A stretch of 64,000 bases of DNA from a virus, in IMG/VR virus record IMGVR_UViG_3300030380_005901, positions 1 through 64,000 of that record. One strand, written 5' to 3'. The position numbers were made by a program, and so were the translations under genes. The notes below the pieces were generated by a model. The model saw only the letters and a program-made list of their open reading frames with translations. It was not told the origin of the DNA and ran no database searches. This document shows positions 22,685-30,382 of this stretch, piece by piece (position 1 is the first letter of the stretch; each line of letters begins with the position of its first letter).

Positions 22685-22833
22685 TTTAAATCTTCTTTAC
22701 CTGCCGACATAAAAAGTATTGTAACTATAAATCCAATCGCTAACCCATAAATTAGTATGTCGGGCACTTCTATTATTTTTCCTGATGCAGTTTCTCCTAA
22801 CTTTATCATAAAATCTTGTTGGTAATAATCCAT
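22681..22833 (-). CDS. Single-pass membrane protein overlapping sdhB, 50 aa
   Basis: Polar start [18 protein letters not shown], one helix [17 protein letters not shown] and a charged end. Its stop overlaps the sdhB start (ATGA), so translation is coupled. It is far too short to be a normal SdhC anchor (five or so helices in Bacteroidetes), but the coupling makes a link to the Fe-S subunit worth testing. Confidence 0.55.
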   Translation of the reverse strand: MDYYQQDFMIKLGETASGKIIEVPDILIYGLAIGFIVTILFMSAGKEDLK

Positions 22834-22848
22834 ATTAATATTTTTAAT

Positions 22849-22938
22849 TTATTTTACTAAGTAATGTAAAAGTGCACTGATACCGAAGGCAATAATACAA
22901 AATAGAATTGTTCTTAAAATATCTTTAAATATTTCCAT
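22849..22938 (-). CDS. Membrane peptide, 29 aa
   Basis: MEIFKDILRTILFCIIAFGISALLHYLVK: one hydrophobic helix with basic ends. It overlaps the 3' end of 22925-23146. Confidence 0.4.
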   Translation of the reverse strand: MEIFKDILRTILFCIIAFGISALLHYLVK

Positions 22939-23146
22939 TTGTATAATCTTTTATCACTTTTATCGTGCTAGTTATTGCATATACTGGTGCCATTAGTATC
23001 ATTCTAAATCTCATATAATTAGTGATAGGTAATGGCTCACCATTAGTGTCTCTAATATGTTTATGAATTTTTCTTTCTATGTATTGAGATATTATTATAC
23101 CTATTAAAAAATAAGATGTAATAATTAGTATATATTTATTTTCCAT
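22925..23146 (-). CDS. Membrane protein, 73 aa
   Basis: N-terminal helix (YILIITSYFLIGIIISQYI), basic loop (ERKIHKHIRD) and a second, weaker helix (MILMAPVYAITSTI). Unrecognised. Confidence 0.55.
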   Translation of the reverse strand: MENKYILIITSYFLIGIIISQYIERKIHKHIRDTNGEPLPITNYMRFRMILMAPVYAITSTIKVIKDYTNGNI

Positions 23147-23150
23147 AATT

Positions 23151-23312
23151 TTATATTTTATTTATAAGTTTATTTAAATGATTGTGTCGTTCCGTCCATA
23201 TAGGATCTTTTATGTTTTTGTTTTTAATTATATTTTCTATAATTTCTTTTTCTTGATGTAAAAGTCTACCTAACAACTCAACATCCGTTTTATCTAATTT
23301 AATATCTTTCAT
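23151..23312 (-). CDS. Hypothetical helical protein, 53 aa
   Basis: MKDIKLDKTDVELLGRLLHQ followed by EKEIIENIIKN: charged, soluble and helical. Its start overlaps the stop of 23309-23455 by 4 bases. Confidence 0.5.
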   Translation of the reverse strand: MKDIKLDKTDVELLGRLLHQEKEIIENIIKNKNIKDPIWTERHNHLNKLINKI

Positions 23313-23455
23313 TGTGTTGTATAGTGTTTATATAATCTAACTGATGCATATAAAAATAACCCAACCAATACTATCGGTGGGTACATAATACATAGTGGGA
23401 TAACTACTAACCCAACTATAATCCACATAAGTGCTATTTCTTCTTTATTTTTCAT
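23309..23455 (-). CDS. Membrane protein, 48 aa
   Basis: MKNKEEIALM then a long hydrophobic stretch (WIIVGLVVIPLCIMYPPIV, then LVGLFLYASV), one or two helices, and a basic end. Lies in the run of small genes between 22.7 and 23.7 kb. Confidence 0.5.
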   Translation of the reverse strand: MKNKEEIALMWIIVGLVVIPLCIMYPPIVLVGLFLYASVRLYKHYTTQ

Positions 23456-23460
23456 TTTTT

Positions 23461-23709
23461 TTAATCTTTAATTGCCTGAGATGCAGCGTAAGAACCTAAT
23501 ATCTGATTCTCTTCTTCTAATCTTAATACTTCGTCTAATATTACACTGTTTTCCATTTGACACTCAGTGTATTTTTCTGATATGTCCAAATACTCATCGA
23601 TAAGGTTAGTGTTTTTTTCTCGTTCTTTATCTAATGTATTATTTAATATTATGTTTAACCCTAATACTATGATAAACATTATTGATACTATGTAAAATTT
23701 TACCCTCAT
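23461..23709 (-). CDS. Membrane-anchored coiled-coil protein, 82 aa
   Basis: N-terminal helix VKFYIVSIMFIIVLGLNII at 3-21, then a heptad-rich segment (LDKEREKNTNLIDEYLDI, VILDEVLRLEEENQI). Architecture resembles phage spanin or lysis accessory subunits, but no lysis gene is adjacent, so this is only a possibility. Confidence 0.55.
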   Translation of the reverse strand: MRVKFYIVSIMFIIVLGLNIILNNTLDKEREKNTNLIDEYLDISEKYTECQMENSVILDEVLRLEEENQILGSYAASQAIKD

Positions 23710-23748
23710 ATTGTTTTTATACTAATATAAAGATTATTTTTTAATATG

Positions 23749-24414
23749 TCAAAATTCCCTACGTTTTTTTTCTATCTCCTTTTTGAAATGACGTGGTTGA
23801 TCCCACCATCCATCACCTGTTTCTCTGAAATCTCGTTCACTTTTAAAATTCCCCTCTTTATCGACATCAACTACCTTAATTCTTCTATTCCCATCACTAA
23901 AATCTGAATTGTTTGCAATTGCATTTATTTTTTGTTTATAATCGGCAAATAACTTTTCTATATTCTTTTTAAACTCTACAGTAACTTTCTCCGCTTCTTC
24001 ACTATAGGTTTTTAGGCTATCAATTGCATCTTTAACGTCATATAATTCATAATTACCTTTATCGGGTGTCGTATGACCCAATTTTTCTGTTTTGGGTTGG
24101 TAGTAAGGTGTAAAATATTCATCATCAGTATAGGTTAATAAGTTATATGGTTCATAATTATTATGAGGATCATCACCAAAAGAACCATGACCCTTACTCT
24201 CTATGTCTGTTTCACGAATACCTGCCGAAAGATTCCATGATTCAGGATTTATACTAAATGCAATTCTTTTCTTTATTTGTGGGATATATGTTCTCCACCC
24301 ATATTTAGACCTTGCCACTTCTAACTCTGTTTCTGGTGACATGTTAATTTCTGGTGATGTTAAATCATCAGGATTAAATTCTTCTTTAAGTATCTTTTGG
24401 ATAAGATGTTTCAT
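23749..24414 (-). CDS. Leader-bearing putative internal protein, 221 aa
   Basis: The leader MKHLIQKILKE|E ends in LKE at residue 11. The mature part has a Pro/Tyr-rich middle (DDPHNNYEPYNLL, EYFTPYYQPK), a helical stretch around 130-175 and a basic end. No domain recognised. TATTTATA lies five bases upstream of the ATG. Confidence 0.7.
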   Translation of the reverse strand: MKHLIQKILKEEFNPDDLTSPEINMSPETELEVARSKYGWRTYIPQIKKRIAFSINPESWNLSAGIRETDIESKGHGSFGDDPHNNYEPYNLLTYTDDEYFTPYYQPKTEKLGHTTPDKGNYELYDVKDAIDSLKTYSEEAEKVTVEFKKNIEKLFADYKQKINAIANNSDFSDGNRRIKVVDVDKEGNFKSERDFRETGDGWWDQPRHFKKEIEKKRREF

Positions 24415-24418
24415 ATAT

Positions 24419-24426
24419 TATAAATA
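24419..24426 (-). promoter_or_regulatory. Candidate late-promoter octamer TATTTATA
   Basis: Coding-strand TATTTATA five bases upstream of the ATG at 24414. Confidence 0.4.
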
Positions 24427-24436
24427 TATGAATAGA

Positions 24437-24676
24437 TTAATTGCGTCTGTGAATTAAAAGATTTCTTTCTCTATCACCCATAGGTGTTCGTAAAAATCTA
24501 TGTCTACCTAAATCTATTACCTCTAACTCTATGAGTTCTTTAATGGTGTGTGATGGTATTTTACTCCAGTTAATATAAGGATGGAAATATTTACCTCTCT
24601 GTTTATAATGCCCTATTTCGTTTAAGAGTTCTCTAACTCTAACGTTTCTTCTGATTACTTCATTAGAATATATCAT
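24437..24676 (-). CDS. Hypothetical basic protein, 79 aa
   Basis: Arg/His-rich (RRNVRVRELLNEIGHYKQRG, GRHRFLRTPMGDRERN). Possibly nucleic-acid binding from charge alone. Start overlaps the stop of 24673-24765. Confidence 0.55.
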   Translation of the reverse strand: MIYSNEVIRRNVRVRELLNEIGHYKQRGKYFHPYINWSKIPSHTIKELIELEVIDLGRHRFLRTPMGDRERNLLIHRRN

Positions 24677-24765
24677 TTATTTTTGGTTAAAATATCTTTT
24701 ATGGTTACAACAATGACACCCACACAAACACCCAACATTACTATAATTAAAAATGCGTTTCCCAT
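24673..24765 (-). CDS. Membrane peptide, 30 aa
   Basis: MGNAFLIIVMLGVCVGVIVVTI followed by a basic tail. Its ATG lies nine bases after an exact host-type promoter (24774-24805), which supports it as a real gene and head of the 24.4-24.8 kb unit. Confidence 0.6.
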   Translation of the reverse strand: MGNAFLIIVMLGVCVGVIVVTIKDILTKNK

Positions 24766-24773
24766 AACTTTTA

Positions 24774-24805
24774 CAAATATAATATATATTTTTTAAAAAA
24801 ACAAA
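24774..24805 (-). promoter_or_regulatory. Bacteroidetes-type promoter
   Basis: On the minus strand: TTTG (24805-24802), 20 bases, TATATTTG (24781-24774). Confidence 0.75.
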
Positions 24806-24806
24806 T

Positions 24807-25013
24807 TTAGTCTTCTATATCTATAGTGTTTAAACTTTTTAATCTATACCACTTACCTATTTCTAAAGTGTCTTTGGTAAGTATGATTTCTACTCCATGT
24901 TTTGGGTGGTGCATATGGTACATATTAACATTAAGTTCTTGTACGACTTGATACTGTCTACAACTTACTAAACATATAGAAAGAAGTAATAAAATTAGGT
25001 TGATTTTTTTCAT
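24807..25013 (-). CDS. Small lipoprotein, 68 aa
   Basis: Signal sequence MKKINLILLLLSICLVSC with a lipobox LVSC, so lipidation at C18 is expected. The mature part is about 50 residues with a His-rich patch (MYHMHHPKHG). Probably anchored in the envelope; possible superinfection-exclusion role is speculation. Confidence 0.65.
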   Translation of the reverse strand: MKKINLILLLLSICLVSCRQYQVVQELNVNMYHMHHPKHGVEIILTKDTLEIGKWYRLKSLNTIDIED

Positions 25014-25027
25014 AATAAATAAGTGAT

Positions 25028-26122
25028 TTATAATAAATACTCTTTTTTATTACTTAATTTGATTTTTTCTTTAAAATTACTTAATTTTTTTGAGGAATTT
25101 AAAAACTTTACATTTTTATCATCAATAAACCTATAACGTATAGTGAGTCTTTGGTGTGACGAAGATCTACCTTTGTTGGATAAATAAAGCTCTATATTTT
25201 CAATTGGGACAAAAACATAGTCTTCTAACATAATCCCTTTTATATTTTTCTTATATAATTCTAAAATTCTATTACCTATTTTCTTACCATTTAAGTTTTT
25301 ATAAATACCACCAATAATACTATTGTATATATGTAAATAATTTTCATTTTTAGGTATTATGGAGCCACTACGTTTTACTGGTGAAGTTAATGGTTCACTA
25401 TAATAAGAATCACTAACATTAATACTATTTTTCTTTACTTCAATACGATCACCTTCTTTTATAATATTAGACATACTTTCTGTTGCAATAATATCGTATT
25501 TGTCAATATCATCAATAGATGTTATATGATCTTCAATATTCTTAGTAATATAATTAATTACTTTTTTAACTTCTTTATCTTTATCTAAGTCTCCGTCACC
25601 TATCTCAATAATTTTATTGGTTAAATATGAAGTGGGTAATCTATGTATAATACCTTCATTCTTCCTTTCTTTCGGGTAATCGAAACCTCTTTTAAGGAAT
25701 GATCTTTCATATTGTTTATGGTTGGATACTCTAAATACTTCACTAATATCCTCAAAAGTAATTTTTTCTATCTTATACTTCTTTTTCTTAATACTATACT
25801 TATCTTTTATATTACCGTCTTCTATTAAACCATATAACATGTCAATAGTTTTATATAATCTGTGAAAGAATATATAGTCACTATATTTTTTTCTTTCCTT
25901 ACATAAATTTAACCACAATTCATTATATAAATCATGTCCTATATACTCATATATTATTTTTAATTTTTTATCAGAATTAGATTTTTCTTTAGTACCACCG
26001 TAATGATGATAATAGTTATCACCCCCATACCAGTTGTTAACATGATAGTCTAATTCTTTTAAATAGGGAAATTTTTGTATTTCTTCCCCTACAAATAGTG
26101 TAATCTGTTTTTCCATTATCAT
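25028..26122 (-). CDS. Hypothetical protein, 364 aa
   Basis: Large soluble protein without recognised domain: an aromatic N-terminal part (NNWYGGDNYYHHYGG), a long charged helical middle and a Lys-rich end (KEKIKLSNKKEYLL). A second ATG two codons in is possible. Base composition is like its neighbours. No leader motif, so probably not packaged. Confidence 0.6.
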   Translation of the reverse strand: MIMEKQITLFVGEEIQKFPYLKELDYHVNNWYGGDNYYHHYGGTKEKSNSDKKLKIIYEYIGHDLYNELWLNLCKERKKYSDYIFFHRLYKTIDMLYGLIEDGNIKDKYSIKKKKYKIEKITFEDISEVFRVSNHKQYERSFLKRGFDYPKERKNEGIIHRLPTSYLTNKIIEIGDGDLDKDKEVKKVINYITKNIEDHITSIDDIDKYDIIATESMSNIIKEGDRIEVKKNSINVSDSYYSEPLTSPVKRSGSIIPKNENYLHIYNSIIGGIYKNLNGKKIGNRILELYKKNIKGIMLEDYVFVPIENIELYLSNKGRSSSHQRLTIRYRFIDDKNVKFLNSSKKLSNFKEKIKLSNKKEYLL

Positions 26123-26187
26123 TTTAAAACGTTAACCGAGAAAAAAGGTAAAAAATTATTATGTTTTGGGGCTTTAACCCAATTGCT

Positions 26188-26346
26188 TTACACTCCATTA
26201 TTATTCTCTACCTTTCTCTCAGATTTACTGTGTACTATAGATTTATATACGACTACAGGTAGCCATAAGATAGAAACTATAGTTACGCCAATTATCATAG
26301 GTATAACCCACAAATAATCTTTTATTTTTAATTTACTTTCTCCCAT
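26188..26346 (-). CDS. Single-pass membrane protein, 52 aa
   Basis: Short polar start (MGESKLKIKDY), one helix (LWVIPMIIGVTIVSILWL) and a charged C-terminal tail. Start lies inside the 3' end of 26328-26714 in another frame. Confidence 0.5.
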   Translation of the reverse strand: MGESKLKIKDYLWVIPMIIGVTIVSILWLPVVVYKSIVHSKSERKVENNNGV

Positions 26347-26714
26347 TTACCATCTGTTGTTAATAAATATGAACCTAAATATTTTTTATTCCATTCATTT
26401 GGTGCAATTAAACTTAAAAATCTACCACCAATTTTTTCATATAAATAATAAGTTTCACCCATTATTGGTTCGAAATTATAATCAGATTCATATATTAATG
26501 TTGTATTTTCATAATCTTCAATTAATTTTATATATTCTTTTTCAATCTCACTTAATTTAGTTTTGAAGTATTTTGTAGCTTTAATAGAAGAGGTATCGTC
26601 TATTATTACCGGTGCAAAACTAGGTGCACCTACATTAGTAGGATAAGACATACTTTTAGCGTCAAATTCTGACGTTTTTTCGTTAAAAACTACGTTGTCT
26701 GGTTTCTTTTTCAC
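26328..26714 (-). CDS. DUF2452 family protein, 128 aa
   Basis: Matches, from memory, a Bacteroidetes family: KPDNVVFNEKTSEF at the start, SYPTNVGAP, then F.FEPIMGETYYLYEK. The family has no known function. Full length. Likely a host-derived gene kept by the phage. Confidence 0.8.
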   Translation of the reverse strand: MKKKPDNVVFNEKTSEFDAKSMSYPTNVGAPSFAPVIIDDTSSIKATKYFKTKLSEIEKEYIKLIEDYENTTLIYESDYNFEPIMGETYYLYEKIGGRFLSLIAPNEWNKKYLGSYLLTTDGKWEKVN

Positions 26715-26745
26715 TTTTTAAATATAAACAAATAAAAAGATAATA

Positions 26746-26967
26746 TCAATATCTACCCTCCAAATAAACATGTATTATTTGAGGAATTCTTACACACTTG
26801 TGTGGTTTGCCTTCTGAGTCTGTACAATCAATTTCCACTAAATTATTTAAATATTTTTTTATATTATATGGTGCATTAGATAATCTTCTCTCAATATAAA
26901 ACTTACTATATAACTTATCTTGATCGTAATATGATTCTTTTAATATTTTACGAATAGTCTCTCTCAT
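26746..26967 (-). CDS. Leader-bearing small protein, 73 aa
   Basis: The leader MRETIRKILKE|S ends in LKE at residue 11. The mature 62 residues are basic with two Cys (VEIDCTDSEGKPHKCVRI). No domain recognised. TATTTATA lies four bases upstream. Confidence 0.7.
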   Translation of the reverse strand: MRETIRKILKESYYDQDKLYSKFYIERRLSNAPYNIKKYLNNLVEIDCTDSEGKPHKCVRIPQIIHVYLEGRY

Positions 26968-26970
26968 ACC

Positions 26971-26978
26971 TATAAATA
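26971..26978 (-). promoter_or_regulatory. Candidate late-promoter octamer TATTTATA
   Basis: Coding-strand TATTTATA four bases upstream of the ATG at 26967. Confidence 0.4.
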
Positions 26979-27005
26979 TGTGACAATAATAATATAAAAA
27001 AATAT

Positions 27006-27608
27006 TTATCTTATTTTTTTATAAACTTTAGTGTCCATATTATGAGTTGGTGACCAACTATAGTTAGACTTAATACCATCCATCACTTCAAAACCTATAG
27101 ACTTATAATTATTAATACCAAATACAGTTACTAATATTGTACCTTTATTTAATTTAGTTAATAATTCGACTGGTGGAGTTTTTGAACTACAAATATTATT
27201 AAAAATAACTAAATTTATTTTATTTAAATTTTCTATTTTTTGAAAATTATCCCAAGAATCTGCAACAAAATTAATTTTATGTTTAAAAGGGTAATCACAT
27301 TCTTTCATTTTAATTATACCATAATCTACTTTAGATTTCAATAATTCTATACCATTGCTAGAAATTACATTATCATATAAACCCATATGTAAAACAGATC
27401 TACCGTTACCACTACCTATATCTAAAAAATGTACTTTTTCAAATAAACCTAATTTTTTTAAACCATCGACTATCATATTTATACCTTCTTTAGTTACTTC
27501 ACCATACGTTAAATCTAAAATACTATGTGTTTCACTATATTTAAACTCATAGTTGTATTTAGGTACATAAATTTTTCCCTCATAAATTTTGTTTAATATT
27601 TTTTCCAT
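27006..27608 (-). CDS. DOT1-like class I SAM methyltransferase, 200 aa
   Basis: Residues about 34-80 match the DOT1-type core: YGEVTKEGI, then FLDIGSGNGRSVL (motif I) and NGIELL, followed by FVADSWDNF and LVIFNNICS. In DOT1 proteins this fold methylates lysine on protein; relatives in bacteria have diverse targets. A second protein of this type is at 50779-51363. Substrate unknown. Confidence 0.75.
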   Translation of the reverse strand: MEKILNKIYEGKIYVPKYNYEFKYSETHSILDLTYGEVTKEGINMIVDGLKKLGLFEKVHFLDIGSGNGRSVLHMGLYDNVISSNGIELLKSKVDYGIIKMKECDYPFKHKINFVADSWDNFQKIENLNKINLVIFNNICSSKTPPVELLTKLNKGTILVTVFGINNYKSIGFEVMDGIKSNYSWSPTHNMDTKVYKKIR

Positions 27609-27613
27609 AGATA

Positions 27614-27967
27614 TTAGTTTTTAGGTGTCCATTTACTTGGTAGTTTCCATATTTGTCTAAATATCATTTTTTCATATTCATACATTTCCGACCACGTTTG
27701 TGGGAATATCTTTAAATATATCCATGTGATAGGTATAACCAACCAACCACTTAAAAATGGTAGGTAGTGATACTTAACATCACATTCAAGTAAAACTAAA
27801 GAAGTTAAAAATAATACCATCATAATGTAAAACATAAGGTGTTGATTCCACTTTGAGTCTGTCTTACCGTGTAAAATAGGACGATATAAGTTAACTATCA
27901 TTCTTCTTATCTTTTTATACCAGTTAGGGTATTCTTTGTTTAGGTTGTTAATTACTTTTTCATTCAT
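27614..27967 (-). CDS. Two-pass membrane protein, 117 aa
   Basis: Helices at about 45-62 (LMFYIMMVLFLTSLVLLE) and 70-86 (YLPFLSGWLVIPITWIYL) with basic flanks on the cytoplasmic sides. No family recognised. Lies upstream of the methyltransferase with a short gap. Confidence 0.6.
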   Translation of the reverse strand: MNEKVINNLNKEYPNWYKKIRRMIVNLYRPILHGKTDSKWNQHLMFYIMMVLFLTSLVLLECDVKYHYLPFLSGWLVIPITWIYLKIFPQTWSEMYEYEKMIFRQIWKLPSKWTPKN

Positions 27968-28037
27968 AAGTTTCGTTTTAAGATAAATAATTTAATATCA
28001 ACCAAACCTTAAACAGAAATGTAATTAAATTGTAATA

Positions 28038-28706
28038 TTAATCGTATCCTTTCCTCATTAACTCAACCTCCCAACTATTATTATTTTTTAATTGTACCTC
28101 TATTTCTGGTCTCAATTTATTTAATAATGGTGAAAAAGACATAATGTATTCCCATATAATATCTTTTACTTCACCTTCTACTTCCCAACCAAAACTATCA
28201 TCGTTTAATGCATCATAAATAGAAAATTCTTTTAGTTCATATTCCCCATCATCTTCTTCTACGTTTATATGAACACTTCCTTCCGGATATATTGTTGCAT
28301 CTATCATTATTTCATCGTATAATATATCATTTACAAGTCCTTTCGAAATCATATGATCTCTCCATGCTGCATCTCCAGGTAACACCTCAGTACTTGAATT
28401 AAAAAAATCAGTTATTTTGTTAATAGTAAACTTAAAATCATAATTACCAATACCAACATCTAAAGGGAAATCTTTATCAAGTAACCATATTTTTTTACCT
28501 ATAGGTACATTTTTCAAATCCTCCACAATTTTTTGTCTAATGTATAGTGCCATATCAGAATCAATAGCGTAAGTATCTACAAATTGTTTAGTATTCATAG
28601 GATCAGTTTCCCACCTTTTTAATACATTATCCACATATTTTTTTTTGTTGTTTGAAATAACAACTTCAGTATGTTCTTTTAATATTTTACGAATGATATC
28701 TCTCAC
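28038..28706 (-). CDS. Leader-bearing protein related to the DKVV module, 222 aa
   Basis: GTG start; leader MRDIIRKILKE|H ends in LKE at residue 11. Residues 23-65 (KKYVDNVLKRWETD, then FVDTYAIDSDMALYIRQKI) resemble the two ends of the DKVV module, so leader type B and the module can occur in one protein. The C-terminal half is acidic beta (VHINVEEDDGEYEL) and helical. TATTTATA lies four bases upstream. Confidence 0.65.
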   Translation of the reverse strand: MRDIIRKILKEHTEVVISNNKKKYVDNVLKRWETDPMNTKQFVDTYAIDSDMALYIRQKIVEDLKNVPIGKKIWLLDKDFPLDVGIGNYDFKFTINKITDFFNSSTEVLPGDAAWRDHMISKGLVNDILYDEIMIDATIYPEGSVHINVEEDDGEYELKEFSIYDALNDDSFGWEVEGEVKDIIWEYIMSFSPLLNKLRPEIEVQLKNNNSWEVELMRKGYD

Positions 28707-28709
28707 ACT

Positions 28710-28717
28710 TATAAATA
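28710..28717 (-). promoter_or_regulatory. Candidate late-promoter octamer TATTTATA
   Basis: Coding-strand TATTTATA four bases upstream of the GTG start at 28706. Confidence 0.4.
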
Positions 28718-28735
28718 TAAGGATATACTTTTAAG

Positions 28736-28951
28736 TTACCAACCTCTACGTTTAACATCTTTATATATCCACACTACGTTTGCAATCAAACCCCCATAGG
28801 CAGCAATTGCTACTGCAATCTTTAAATACCACGTATCTAAGTAACCATCTTTCACCCAACCCGGATAAAGTATACAAAAAGCCAATAGTAATACTATGGA
28901 TGCAAAATCCATTACTCTTCTGAAAAGAAATTTTCTATTATTTAAACTCAT
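28736..28951 (-). CDS. Two-pass membrane protein, 71 aa
   Basis: Helices MDFASIVLLLAFCILYP (14-30) and IAVAIAAYGGLIANVVWIY (45-63); basic ends. Unknown function. Confidence 0.6.
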   Translation of the reverse strand: MSLNNRKFLFRRVMDFASIVLLLAFCILYPGWVKDGYLDTWYLKIAVAIAAYGGLIANVVWIYKDVKRRGW

Positions 28952-29011
28952 ATTTATGTTTTTTATATAATATTATTTTATATAAATAAATATGTACGAA
29001 ATATTATTTCG

Positions 29012-29398
29012 TTATAACCATTTGTGTTTTTTGAAGTAGTACCACATACCAACCGCAGTACCAATAGTGAGTGCAGTGAATATCCAAAAACCGTGATGGT
29101 TACTTAAGAATGGTACATCATCGAAGTTCATACCAAATATTCCTGTGTAAAATGAAAGAGGTAAAAATATGGTTGACCATATTGTTAAAAGGTTTAACCT
29201 CTTATTCATTAATTCATTATTAGACTTATCTAACATAGCTTCTAATATTAAATGCAGTTCCAATAAATCGTGATGTTCTTTTTTATTATCTATTAATATT
29301 TTCTTCAATAAATAAAACTCTTTGATGTCAATATCTTTATTTGCGAAGATATCATCTTCTATCTCTTTAATCCTTTTTTCTAATTCTTTTCTTTCCAT
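29012..29398 (-). CDS. Truncated CorA-type ion channel (mini-CorA), 128 aa
   Basis: Carries the hallmark of CorA magnesium channels, FYTGIFGMNF with the GMN motif, between two C-terminal helices (LLTIWSTIFLPLSF and FWIFTALTIGTAVGMWYYF), and a KKHKWL end. Only about 60 residues of the stalk helix precede TM1, so the usual N-terminal cytosolic sensor domain (over 200 aa) is missing. The ATG at 29398 overlaps the preceding gene by 19 bases; a frame extension to 29470 is probably non-coding. An ungated pentameric channel that leaks Mg2+ or helps lysis is possible (inference). Confidence 0.7.
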   Translation of the reverse strand: MERKELEKRIKEIEDDIFANKDIDIKEFYLLKKILIDNKKEHHDLLELHLILEAMLDKSNNELMNKRLNLLTIWSTIFLPLSFYTGIFGMNFDDVPFLSNHHGFWIFTALTIGTAVGMWYYFKKHKWL

Positions 29399-29580
29399 AA
29401 GTCTAATGTCCATAAAACTGATTCTGTTAAATATAGTACACCCACTAACATCATCCCATAGTGAGTCCATTCACCTTGTGAACCATAGGTAAAGTCTTGA
29501 TATATTGATGGGATTGCAGAACCCATAATTGATAGGCTAAATAACAGTTTAACCCATTTGTTATCTAAAAACTTTTTCAT
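29380..29580 (-). CDS. Membrane protein, 66 aa
   Basis: Two moderately hydrophobic segments (WVKLLFSLSIMGSAIPSI and GMMLVGVLYLTESVLWTL) separated by a polar loop. Ends inside the mini-CorA start region. Unknown function. Confidence 0.55.
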   Translation of the reverse strand: MKKFLDNKWVKLLFSLSIMGSAIPSIYQDFTYGSQGEWTHYGMMLVGVLYLTESVLWTLDLWKEKN

Positions 29581-29581
29581 T

Positions 29582-29830
29582 TTAATTCAACATATGTGCA
29601 ATTTGTGATTCTTGATGTGTAACACCTTCTAAATCCTGAAACCTCTCTGAGTTATACCCATTCCACGGTAAACCAAATTGTGTTCTACCTTTGTTTCTAA
29701 CACCAATTAACATATATGCTCTCTGATCAAAACTATTAATAAACGATTCTCTTACTGTGTAAGTTTGTCCTTCCACAACTTCTGCACCTAAAGGTAATTG
29801 TTTATCATTAATACATATTACTTTTTTCAT
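29582..29830 (-). CDS. Small phage-type beta-barrel-like protein, 82 aa
   Basis: KKVICINDKQLPLGAEVVEG, then YTVRESF and YMLIGVRNKGRTQFGLPWNGYNSERF resembles small SH3-like proteins common in phages, in which a short peptide lists input, threshold and residue pairs; I cannot name the family. Its start touches the stop of 29830-30357. Confidence 0.55.
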   Translation of the reverse strand: MKKVICINDKQLPLGAEVVEGQTYTVRESFINSFDQRAYMLIGVRNKGRTQFGLPWNGYNSERFQDLEGVTHQESQIAHMLN

Positions 29831-30357
29831 TATATTCTAAATGTTTTATTTTGAAATTGTTTTATAGTATCTAACATAACTTTTTTTATAATAGTTTGAG
29901 TTTCTGGACTTAATTTAAATTGTTGTCCACAACGTTTTATATTAGAGTCAAACTTACTCTCAAACGAATTTGTTGCTTCAACATTCTTAGCAGTTTTCTT
30001 TTTAGTTTTAATCATATCTGCATTACGAACTAAATTTTTATTAACATGTTTATCACCACTACCTTTAATTTCGTTACCAGCACTATCTAGTGAACTGTTA
30101 ATACACGCCATTAATTTATTGAAGTTACCACCAACAATAACTTTATTGTTGATTCCATTATCTTTTAATGCCTTTTTAATTTTCTTAGTTAATCTGTTTG
30201 ATTTAGATTTAGCAGTTTGTCTATACGCTAATATTGCGGCAGTTAAACCAATGACTTCATTAATTGGTTCTTTTTTTTCTGTCACTATCCTTTTAACTAT
30301 TTTTTTTAAATCTCCTTCACTTAAGTGAATAATTTCATTATTCTTTTTTATTTTCAT
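29830..30357 (-). CDS. Leader-bearing basic protein, 175 aa
   Basis: The leader MKIKKNNEIIHLSEGDLKK continues IVKRIVTEKKEPINE|V; INE at residue 34 is the better cleavage match, VTE the weaker. The mature part is very basic (AKSKSNRLTKKIKKALKDN, KTKKKTAKN), as expected for a DNA-associated internal head protein like T4 IPs. Two Cys. TATTTATA lies 16 bases upstream. Confidence 0.7.
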   Translation of the reverse strand: MKIKKNNEIIHLSEGDLKKIVKRIVTEKKEPINEVIGLTAAILAYRQTAKSKSNRLTKKIKKALKDNGINNKVIVGGNFNKLMACINSSLDSAGNEIKGSGDKHVNKNLVRNADMIKTKKKTAKNVEATNSFESKFDSNIKRCGQQFKLSPETQTIIKKVMLDTIKQFQNKTFRI

Positions 30358-30372
30358 TTTTTTTACTTTTTT

Positions 30373-30380
30373 TATAAATA
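30373..30380 (-). promoter_or_regulatory. Candidate late-promoter octamer TATTTATA
   Basis: Coding-strand TATTTATA 16 bases upstream of the ATG at 30357. Confidence 0.45.
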
Positions 30381-30382
30381 TA

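Noticed and set aside
21944-22833. 50-aa membrane protein as an SdhC anchor
   Set aside because: Bacteroidetes SdhC anchors have about five helices and haem-binding His residues; this peptide has one helix and none of those.
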